A stretch of 36,294 nucleotides of DNA from Gemmatimonadota bacterium (GTDB lineage: Bacteria; Gemmatimonadota; Gemmatimonadetes; Gemmatimonadales; Gemmatimonadaceae): contig JAQBPV010000058.1 of assembly GCA_028287345.1 (NCBI GenBank), positions 1 through 36,294 on the forward strand, given 5' to 3'. The translations under genes and the position numbers were made by a program. Positions 25,237 through 32,132 of this stretch are shown one piece after another. The notes beneath the pieces were generated by a model. The model worked only from the letters and a program-made list of their open reading frames with translations, searched no databases and had not been told where the DNA came from. The stretch's first letter is position 1; each line of letters opens with the position of its first letter.

Positions 25237-26361
25237 TCAGGCGTCTTCCGCGGTAGAATTGTCCCGGTACCAGATGAGCGTACGCTCCAACCCCGACGGC
25301 AGGTCTACCCTGGGATCGTATCCTAGCTCCGCCCGTGCCTTCGCTATCACCGGACACCGTCGGTTCGGGTTGTCCGTGAGGTAGGCGGCGTCTTCACTGT
25401 TGGCAAAAACGACCTCCCCTGTGTAGCCGAAGATGGAGCGTCCCAGCTCTACGCACCGGTGCGCGAGGTCGAGCATCGAGATCTCCGGTTCCTCGACGCC
25501 GATGTTGTACGCTTCACCGTTCCGGCCGCGGGTGAGAATCTTGACGTATCCCGCAATGGCGTCCGTGATGTAGCAGAAGGTGCGCTTCGGCGATCCGTTC
25601 GAGAGCATGGTGATGTTTCTTCCGGCCAGCATGTCGCGCGCGAAATCTGGGATGACGCGCCGGTCGGTGATCTTGAGTCCGGGACCATAATTGTTGAACG
25701 GTCGCGCTACGCGGACCGGGACGTCGTACTCACTCGCGAAGTTCACGCAGAGCGTCTCACCGAGCCGCTTCGACTCGTCGTAGCAGGCTCGCGGTCCCGT
25801 GCACGACACGTTCCCCCGATAGTGCTCCGGCGTCGGTATGGAGTCGGCCGGTGGATCGCCATAGATCTCGCTCGTCGAGAAGAACAGCATGCCCGTTATG
25901 GCTCTGCCACCGTCTCGTCGCGCGACGGCGTAGTCCAACAGCCGGCGCAATCCGTTGACGTTCGCGTCGATGGTCTGAATTGGGTACTTGCGGTAGTAGA
26001 TGGGCGACGCGATCGATGCGGCGTGCACGATGTAGTCGAAATCGGGCATGTCGTCGGGCAGCGGTCGCGTGATGTCGTGCTCCACAAGGATGAACGGATC
26101 GGTTCGGCGAAGCTCGTCGAGCCACGGCTGCGCGCCACGGACGAAGTTCTCGTAGACGGTGAGCGCGATCTGGTTGGCAGTTGACGACTGCCGGTTCCAG
26201 TGGCAGACGGCGTGAACGAAGTAGTAGCCGAGAAACCCTCCACCTCCTGTGATGAGCAGGCGCTTGCCGGCCATCATCCCCAGCTCGTCTGCTACGTTGG
26301 CGCAGATATCGGAAAGGTCGCGCCGGACCACCTCGGCAGCGCTTGGCAGGGCCTGTCTCAT
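25237..26361 (-). CDS. extended SDR, UDP-glucuronate decarboxylase-like
   Basis: This 374-residue protein has TGGGGFLGYYF at 38-48, FSTSEIYGDP at 161-170 with the Thr/Ser-Glu of dehydratases and decarboxylases, and YDESK with Y194 and K198. RTFCYITDAI follows in the C-terminal half. The nearest well-known group is UXS, which decarboxylates UDP-GlcA to UDP-xylose, and ugd directly downstream agrees. Two features differ: an N-terminal extension of about 32 residues (DLSDICANVADELG...) before the cofactor strand, and a long HAASIASPIYYRKYPIQT segment. With a cytidylyltransferase and a C-methyltransferase upstream in the operon, it could instead be a dehydratase for the CDP-sugar. The ATG overlaps the GT4 stop in an ATGA junction. 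Confidence 0.75.
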   Translation of the reverse strand: MRQALPSAAEVVRRDLSDICANVADELGMMAGKRLLITGGGGFLGYYFVHAVCHWNRQSSTANQIALTVYENFVRGAQPWLDELRRTDPFILVEHDITRPLPDDMPDFDYIVHAASIASPIYYRKYPIQTIDANVNGLRRLLDYAVARRDGGRAITGMLFFSTSEIYGDPPADSIPTPEHYRGNVSCTGPRACYDESKRLGETLCVNFASEYDVPVRVARPFNNYGPGLKITDRRVIPDFARDMLAGRNITMLSNGSPKRTFCYITDAIAGYVKILTRGRNGEAYNIGVEEPEISMLDLAHRCVELGRSIFGYTGEVVFANSEDAAYLTDNPNRRCPVIAKARAELGYDPRVDLPSGLERTLIWYRDNSTAEDA

Positions 26362-27530
26362 CGCTTGGATGTCGTAGAAATGTCGTTGATACGGCCACGC
26401 TGCATGGCCACCTCGAGGTTGGCATCGAGCATCTTGGACGACTCCGCCCAGCTCCAGTGCTCGGCCACGTACTCGCGCCCAGCGACGCCCATCCGGGCGC
26501 GCAAGGCGTCATCGCTCAGCAGCACGTCGATCGCCTGGCCAAAGTCCACAGGATGGCGGTCGGTCAACAAACCAGTGATGCCGTCCTGTACTGTTTCACG
26601 AATGCCGCCCTCGGCGATTCCCACCACAGGGGTGCCACACGCCATTGCCTCCAGTGGGACAAAGCCGAGCGGCTCCAGATGGCTCGGAAAGGCGACCACT
26701 GCGGCCCGATTGTATGCGTTCACCAGCGCATCGTCATCGACCAGTTGCTCGAAGGACACCGTCACCCCGCGCCGGTCGGCCAGCTCCTGAAGATATGCTC
26801 TGTATCCCTTCGCACTGGAGTTGTGGATGAAGACGATCCGAGGCCGGCCCGTAGTCGTCGCAACGGCCTCGATGATCAGATCCTGCGCCTTCGCCGGATG
26901 GAGCTGTCCCACCGAGAGCACGAATGGCTCACCTCGCGGCAAGCCCAGCGGACGAAAGCAGTCGCTGTCGACGCCGAGCTTGCTATAGCGTGGATAGACG
27001 CCGTACGACCGGTAAATGTTCTCGGCCGAATAGCGAGAGTTTGCGCAGATCAACGTCGCGCCGCGTGCGTTCGCGCGATCGATCCCGACCTTGAACTGTA
27101 TGACGGCCGACTTGAGCCGTCGGTGGGACGCATGCCTATGGAAATGTGGCTCGAGCGTCCGCGCCAGCGGCTCGTGACAGAAGTACAGCGACGGAATCTG
27201 CAACTGAGTCAAGACGGCGGGACTGTTGGTCAGCTTGCACTGCATCACGAAAGCGAGATCGTACCGGCCCGCATTGACCTGGTCCGCCACTTTGCGATAA
27301 GCATTTCTCGCCGGGAGTATGGTCGTCAGCACGCCGAGCCCGCCCTTGGGACTGGGCCCCTCCACCAAGATGCTGCGCTCGACCAGAGGACGGAGGTCCA
27401 GATAGTCCTCACTTGCCGGATCGATGTGGTAGAGATCCACCGAATGCGCCTTCGTCAGATGCTTCACGAATTCGAAGGCCGAACGCTTGCCTCCCCCGGA
27501 CGGGAGATTGTGAATGAACGCGATTCTCAA
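26358..27530 (-). CDS. glycosyltransferase family 4
   Basis: From the TTG at 27530 the protein has 390 residues and starts RIAFIHNLPSGGGKRSAFE, a normal GT-B acceptor-domain start. The donor domain shows VLSVGQLHPAKAQDLIIEA and then EPLGFVPLEAMACGTPVVG, the E-x7-E motif of family 4. The TTG overlaps the wzx stop in a TTGA junction and has GAGG six bases upstream, which favours it over the far longer open frame through wzx. It is likely to add one sugar of the repeat at the inner membrane face. The donor is not known. Confidence 0.85.
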   Translation of the reverse strand: MRIAFIHNLPSGGGKRSAFEFVKHLTKAHSVDLYHIDPASEDYLDLRPLVERSILVEGPSPKGGLGVLTTILPARNAYRKVADQVNAGRYDLAFVMQCKLTNSPAVLTQLQIPSLYFCHEPLARTLEPHFHRHASHRRLKSAVIQFKVGIDRANARGATLICANSRYSAENIYRSYGVYPRYSKLGVDSDCFRPLGLPRGEPFVLSVGQLHPAKAQDLIIEAVATTTGRPRIVFIHNSSAKGYRAYLQELADRRGVTVSFEQLVDDDALVNAYNRAAVVAFPSHLEPLGFVPLEAMACGTPVVGIAEGGIRETVQDGITGLLTDRHPVDFGQAIDVLLSDDALRARMGVAGREYVAEHWSWAESSKMLDANLEVAMQRGRINDISTTSKR

Positions 27531-28855
27531 TGCACGCCTCGCACGTCTCCGAGAGGCCCGGGCGTTGGCGCGTGTGCCAGCCGGTCCAACTCTCCGTAGA
27601 ATCGCCGGGGAAACATCCACGCTGCGCTTGCGAGAAAGCCCACGATCAAGCCGAGGATGACACCGGCGGCGCCCCACTGGCGCCCCATCACGTACTCGAG
27701 GGGCGCCGTGATCAACGCCTGGCACACTGCGAAGGTCGTCGCGGCGGTCACGCGGTTGCCAGCCATCAACGCCGACGAGTGGACGTCTGTCCAAAACCGG
27801 ATCCCGACATACGCGACGAACTCCAGGATGAGAAGTGCCGAGGGAACGAGGTTCGAGTCGTGCAGCCACACGCGCATCACGAGCGGGACGGCAAAGACAG
27901 CGACCAGCGCACCAGGTACGCACACGGCCGTGCCGATCGTGGCCAGGCCCCATACGCGTTTCCGTAGTGCTGTCCAATCCTGAAGCTCCCAGTCTCGCGT
28001 CCACTCCGGCCAGACGACCGAGATCACGGTCGTGAATAGCACGATGCCCACGCCCGCCATCTTCATCATGATGGAATAGAGCACGATCTCCCGCGCCACA
28101 AGGATCTGGCTGATCACGAGAAAGTCGACGACGAGAATCAGATTCGACAGAAGGGCAAAGAGCCAGAATCGCGGCGCGAGCCGACTAATACGCTTAACCG
28201 CTCCGGAGTCCAGGGCGCCAACCCGGAGTTTGAGGAGACCCGTCATCCAAAGTGCAGCGATCCCCACCAGCGCCTGCGGTCCCAACGAAGCGCACACCAC
28301 CCAGAATACGAGCTCCGCCGGTCCTCGTCCCGTGTGACCTAGCTTGGTCATGAACACGAGTGTAGTCACGGATCCACCGATGGAAAGAATGTAGACCCAC
28401 CAAGCGCGAAATTCCGCGTACAGGACTTCGAGACTGATCTGGCCTAAGGCAGATACGAGGCTGAGCAATCCGCCCGCGAGCAAGGCGCGCGTGGCCCAGA
28501 CTTGATCATGGTTCAGCTTGCGAAGCAGAAAGGAAGAGGCGGCGGGGGTGGTGAGCGTGAGAACGATGCCGCCAATCAGGAACAGCAGAGCGATCAGCAC
28601 GCCGGCAGCCTGGCGCAGGGCAGCGTCCGGCTCGCCACGCGCTCGGCACTCCGAGATCAGGTTCTTGAGCGCGGGGCCGAGACCCATCGACGAGAGACTG
28701 AGCCACACGAGCGCGGCGCTGAGTATCTGGAAGACAGCGAACTGGCTCTCGCCAAGGAGCTGGAGCGCGATCCGGATCATCGCGAAAGACACGACCATCG
28801 CAAGCAGGCGTGACATCCACCCCAGCGCGACGAGGTAGCGACGAGCAATGGGCAT
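27527..28855 (-). CDS. wzx: Wzx-type oligosaccharide flippase
   Basis: This 442-residue membrane protein has about twelve predicted helices, for example MSRLLAMVVSFAMIRIAL at the N-terminus and WGAAGVILGLIVGFLASAAW near the C-terminus. LGESQFAVFQILSAALVWLSL, then GLGPALKNLISE, are typical N-terminal segments of the polysaccharide transporter branch of the MOP superfamily. It would move the undecaprenyl-linked repeat unit across the cytoplasmic membrane for Wzy. It starts 8 bp after the Gfo/Idh gene and its stop overlaps the next GT4 by 4 bp. Confidence 0.87.
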   Translation of the reverse strand: MPIARRYLVALGWMSRLLAMVVSFAMIRIALQLLGESQFAVFQILSAALVWLSLSSMGLGPALKNLISECRARGEPDAALRQAAGVLIALLFLIGGIVLTLTTPAASSFLLRKLNHDQVWATRALLAGGLLSLVSALGQISLEVLYAEFRAWWVYILSIGGSVTTLVFMTKLGHTGRGPAELVFWVVCASLGPQALVGIAALWMTGLLKLRVGALDSGAVKRISRLAPRFWLFALLSNLILVVDFLVISQILVAREIVLYSIMMKMAGVGIVLFTTVISVVWPEWTRDWELQDWTALRKRVWGLATIGTAVCVPGALVAVFAVPLVMRVWLHDSNLVPSALLILEFVAYVGIRFWTDVHSSALMAGNRVTAATTFAVCQALITAPLEYVMGRQWGAAGVILGLIVGFLASAAWMFPRRFYGELDRLAHAPTPGPLGDVRGVH

Positions 28856-28863
28856 GCGAGCCG

Positions 28864-29940
28864 CTACCCCTGCGCCACAGAGACGGACGCGCCGGCGAGA
28901 TGAGACCGGATCGCTGCATCGAGGAGACGCTGCACGCGAAGCCCCTCACGAAAGGTGGGCCCCGTCTCACGCCCTTCTCGAATCCAATCGAGGAACCGGC
29001 TCGTCAGCCGCGACACCGGTTCGACGCGCGCATCCACGGAATCGTCCCAGGCGGAGGGTGACGGAGGCGTGACGTCGCTCATGCTGCCCGATGCCCTGTC
29101 CCCTTTCCGCAGCCGGAATCCGCGGACGACGTCTTTCGACTCGTTGACCAGCACAAGCGCACCCTCGCTCCCGTAAATTTCGATGCGATGACCGCTACCC
29201 AGCGGTGCTCCGGTCGAGAGTCGTATGGAGCCGAATGCGCCGGACGCGAAGGTCAGACCCAGATTGACGGCGGTGTCCCCGGGCCGGGACGAGGAGGGTG
29301 CCTTCGCCAACGTAGATGAGAGCCGCTCGATGGATCCCATCAACCACTCCACGTAGTACATCACGTGTGGCCCAAAGTGCTGCAGTGCGCCCCCCCCCTG
29401 ATCGGGATCGGTCTTCCAGGTTTCGAGGCCGAGCCGGTTGTCGTGACTCTCGATCATCCAGGTGACGCTGAGCTCTCTCGGAACACCCACGAATCCGGCG
29501 TCGATCAGGGCTCGCGCCTGGCGGAAGACGTCCAGCTCTGGAAAGATGTAGTCGATGACGTTCGCTACGCCTGCGCCGCGCGCAAGCTCGGCAAGCCGTC
29601 GTGCGCCGTCGAGGTCCGGGGCGAGCAGCTTCTCGACAAACACGGGAATCGATCGGGAGAGCGCCTGCGCAACGATCTCCGGCTGCGCGCTCGGCGGCGT
29701 CGCGATCGCAACAGCGTCGATCCCGCCCGCGTCGAACATCGCGCCGACGTCCGTGTATGTCCGGGGAACGCCCAACAACGCTCCTGCCCTGGCCGCGGAG
29801 TCCGCAGATCTCGCACATATTGCCACGACGGCGCACCGAGCGTCTCGCCGAAATGCCGGAGCCAGCGCATATCGGCCGAAACCCGAGCCCACGATGGCGA
29901 TTCGCGACGGTGCTGCGACGGCCGACGACGAACGCGTCAC
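28864..29940 (-). CDS. Gfo/Idh/MocA-family oxidoreductase
   Basis: From the GTG at 29940 the protein has 358 residues. The Rossmann loop is IAIVGSGFGRY (14-24), AIATPPSAQPEIVAQAL (79-95) follows, and the lysine motif reads FVEKLLAPDLDGA, so the usual EKP is EKL here (103-105). Members oxidise or reduce sugars and nucleotide sugars with NAD(P). In this operon it follows a sugar C-methyltransferase and a cytidylyltransferase, so reduction of a keto group on a CDP-sugar is a reasonable guess. The GTG overlaps the methyltransferase stop in a GTGA junction. The open frame continues upstream but only across the methyltransferase gene. Confidence 0.83.
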   Translation of the reverse strand: MTRSSSAVAAPSRIAIVGSGFGRYALAPAFRRDARCAVVAICARSADSAARAGALLGVPRTYTDVGAMFDAGGIDAVAIATPPSAQPEIVAQALSRSIPVFVEKLLAPDLDGARRLAELARGAGVANVIDYIFPELDVFRQARALIDAGFVGVPRELSVTWMIESHDNRLGLETWKTDPDQGGGALQHFGPHVMYYVEWLMGSIERLSSTLAKAPSSSRPGDTAVNLGLTFASGAFGSIRLSTGAPLGSGHRIEIYGSEGALVLVNESKDVVRGFRLRKGDRASGSMSDVTPPSPSAWDDSVDARVEPVSRLTSRFLDWIREGRETGPTFREGLRVQRLLDAAIRSHLAGASVSVAQG

Positions 29941-31199
29941 GCGTGCGTCGCTCCGCCCGCGTTCGCAAAGTCCGCCGGGCCTACGACGTCGACCACCTCG
30001 CCCGCATATCCGTGGGAGAGAAGGTAGTCGCGGATCTCGCGTGGGATGTGCCATGCCAGGTTCAGCACCACGGGTGAGGCATCGGCGAGCGCGAAGAGGT
30101 CGTCGTCCGACACGATGGGGATCCGCGTTCCTGGCACATAGGTCCCGACCTTGAGCGAGCCGGGCTTCTCATGGACCGCGATGAGGGTTCGCTCGTCCAA
30201 GCCGAGCAATTTGATGAGGATGGCTGCGCGCGCGGGAAATGCCTTTGCCCGCAGCCGTCCGTGTCGTGCCACCAGCGCATCGATCGCGGCGCTTCGCGCG
30301 GTGCGCCACCACTCCACGCTGGCCCGGAGCGTTCCGAAATCATCGCCGAATCGGCTCTCGCGCTCTCGAAGCTTCGCACGATCCGTCGCCGGCGAGGCGT
30401 CGCGCATTTCTCGATTGCCGAGAAAAACGCGAATGTTTCCCCCGTAGCGCGACGGAAACTCCACCTCCAGAAGCGACACGCCGAGTGATGCGGCGATGTG
30501 GGTGAATGACGAATAGCTGTACGTTCGCGGGTGCTCGTGGTAGAAGGTGTCGAATTGGTTGCCGTCCAGCACCGAGCCGAGATAATGATTCTCGATCACG
30601 ATCACCGTGTCGGGCGACATCAGGAGCCGAAGCGCGCGAAGCAGCCCTCGCAAGTCCTCGATATGCGCGAAGACGTTGGTGAACGTGATGAAATCGGGTC
30701 GTCCATGCTGCGCCACGATGGCAGCCGCCGTATTCTCGGTAAAGAAGTCACAGTAGGTGGCGTGTCCCTTTTCCGTAGCGTCGCGGCATGCGTCTGTCGG
30801 TTCGATGCCGACGGTGATCGCGCCCTTGTCCCGGAAGAAATCGAGCAGACTGCCGTCGTTGCACCCGACGTCCAGCACCAGCTTCCCCTGCAGACTTCCG
30901 AAGCGCTGCTCGCAGGAATCCACGAGGCCGGACATCCCCTTCAGCACGTCGGCCGTGAACCGCGAACGATAGTGATAGGATGCCGGAAACAGATCCCGCT
31001 TGGGAACCTGAAAGCGTTGATGTGCGGTGTTGCACGCGGCGCAGAAGAGGATCTCGATTGGGTACTCACGACAGATGCGTGGGTCTCCTACCGGGACGAG
31101 ATCGTCGCAAAGCGGGTGCAAACCAAGGTCGAGGACCGATGCGAGGACGCTCCCGCCGCACACTTCGCACGATATGACTTCATTCGCTCCGCCCGTCAT
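29937..31199 (-). CDS. nucleotide-sugar C-methyltransferase
   Basis: This 420-residue protein has the three-part layout of TylCIII/TcaB9-type sugar C-methyltransferases. A zinc-binding N-terminal domain carries C11-x2-C14 and C53-x2-C56. A SAM-binding domain has LVLDVGCNDGSLLDFF (107-122) and ITFTNVFAHIEDL. A C-terminal domain ends near VDVVGPADFAN. The active-site YHEH (220-223), preceded by NQFDTF, is conserved in the family. Such enzymes add a methyl group to carbon next to a keto group, making branched sugars. The ATG has GAGGA five bases upstream and lies 25 bp after the rfbF stop. Its neighbours imply a CDP-linked substrate, whereas most characterised relatives use dTDP-sugars. Confidence 0.87.
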   Translation of the reverse strand: MTGGANEVISCEVCGGSVLASVLDLGLHPLCDDLVPVGDPRICREYPIEILFCAACNTAHQRFQVPKRDLFPASYHYRSRFTADVLKGMSGLVDSCEQRFGSLQGKLVLDVGCNDGSLLDFFRDKGAITVGIEPTDACRDATEKGHATYCDFFTENTAAAIVAQHGRPDFITFTNVFAHIEDLRGLLRALRLLMSPDTVIVIENHYLGSVLDGNQFDTFYHEHPRTYSYSSFTHIAASLGVSLLEVEFPSRYGGNIRVFLGNREMRDASPATDRAKLRERESRFGDDFGTLRASVEWWRTARSAAIDALVARHGRLRAKAFPARAAILIKLLGLDERTLIAVHEKPGSLKVGTYVPGTRIPIVSDDDLFALADASPVVLNLAWHIPREIRDYLLSHGYAGEVVDVVGPADFANAGGATHA

Positions 31200-31204
31200 G
31201 ATCT

Positions 31205-31209
31205 TCCTC
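31205..31209 (-). promoter_or_regulatory. ribosome-binding site of the C-methyltransferase gene
   Basis: GAGGA lies five bases before the ATG at 31199. It decides the start, because the frame remains open for about 40 further codons upstream into rfbF. Confidence 0.6.
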
Positions 31210-31224
31210 GCGAGTTCACGATGG

Positions 31225-31995
31225 TCATGCCCACACCTGCCAAGGCGCGCTCCCCGATTGCCACAACCGCTCGAGCAGCCACTTGTCCCGCAGCGTGTCC
31301 ATACATTGCCAAAATCCGTCATGCCGATACGCGGACAGCTGGTGATCTGCGGCCAGCTTCTCGAGCGCCTCCACTTCGAGAATCGTCGAATCCCCCTCGA
31401 GGTAGTCGAAGACTCCTGGCTCGAATATCATGAAGCCGCCATTGATCCAACCTTCGCCAATCTGCGGCTTCTCGGTGAACTCAGCCACGCGATCTCCATC
31501 GAAGAGAATGCCGCCAAACCGAGCGGGAGGCCGCACCGCGGTGACGGTCGCGAGCCGTCCTTGCTCGCGATGAAAACGCAACACGTCTCGCAGATCGACA
31601 TTGCAGACACCGTCTCCGTAGGTCACCATGAAGGTGCCGCTGTCGAGTAGTGGCTGGAGCCGCTTGATCCGACCACCGGTATTCGCCGATTTTCCCGTGT
31701 CGACCAAGTGCACCCGCCAGTCTTCTTGTTCGTCCTGCCGCCGTGTCAGTTCCCCGGACTTGAGGTCGACGGTCATGCTGCCGTTGAGCGTATGGTAGTC
31801 CACAAAGAATCGCTTGATCACGTCACCGCGATAGCCGAGGGCCACGACGAACTCGTTGAAACCGAAGTGGCTATAGTGCTTCATGATGTGCCAGAGAATC
31901 GGCTGCTCGCCCACGGCCACCATGGGCTTTGGCTTTACGTCGGTTTCCTCAGCGAGTCGCGAGCCTAGACCGCCAGCGAGCAATACGACCTTCAT
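31225..31995 (-). CDS. rfbF: glucose-1-phosphate cytidylyltransferase
   Basis: From the ATG at 31995 the protein has 256 residues, the standard RfbF length. It makes CDP-glucose from glucose 1-phosphate and CTP, the entry to CDP-3,6-dideoxyhexoses. The signature GGLGSRLAEET (8-18), KPKPMVAVGEQPILWHIMK (21-39), TVTAVRPPARFGGI and the late GFWQCMDTLRDKWLLE are diagnostic and separate it from RfbA. A strong AGGAGG eight bases upstream fixes the start; 31 further open codons upstream have no family-like sequence. CDP-glucose 4,6-dehydratase (RfbG) and the RfbH dehydrase are not visible in the window. Confidence 0.93.
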   Translation of the reverse strand: MKVVLLAGGLGSRLAEETDVKPKPMVAVGEQPILWHIMKHYSHFGFNEFVVALGYRGDVIKRFFVDYHTLNGSMTVDLKSGELTRRQDEQEDWRVHLVDTGKSANTGGRIKRLQPLLDSGTFMVTYGDGVCNVDLRDVLRFHREQGRLATVTAVRPPARFGGILFDGDRVAEFTEKPQIGEGWINGGFMIFEPGVFDYLEGDSTILEVEALEKLAADHQLSAYRHDGFWQCMDTLRDKWLLERLWQSGSAPWQVWA

Positions 31996-32003
31996 CGTTT
32001 CTG

Positions 32004-32009
32004 CCTCCT
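32004..32009 (-). promoter_or_regulatory. strong ribosome-binding site of rfbF
   Basis: A full AGGAGG lies eight bases ahead of the rfbF ATG. It is the best Shine-Dalgarno match noticed in the window, where most genes have none or rely on overlap with the preceding stop. Confidence 0.7.
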
Positions 32010-32038
32010 GAAATTTCGTCACATACGGGATCGCGGCT

Positions 32039-32056
32039 GGTGCGCGGGCGCGCACC
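32039..32056. repeat. perfect hairpin in the wbpM-rfbF gap
   Basis: GGTGCGCG and CGCGCACC form an exact 8-bp inverted repeat with two bases between them. It lies in the 137-bp gap between the WbpM-like gene and rfbF. In the minus-strand transcript no U-run follows, so it is not a classical terminator. A second, weaker pairing (GCGTG/CACGC) lies just upstream in the transcript. Partial termination, mRNA stabilisation or processing between wbpM and the rest of the run are possible. Confidence 0.5.
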
Positions 32057-32132
32057 GTGGGTGCGTGCGGCCCCACGCAGTTGCCCAATCAGTATCAGTT
32101 GGTTGGGTGAACGGCACACGGCCCAATCGCGG

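Noticed and set aside
26343-27599. 418-codon plus-strand frame
   Set aside because: Antisense to the GT4 gene, whose motifs are clear.
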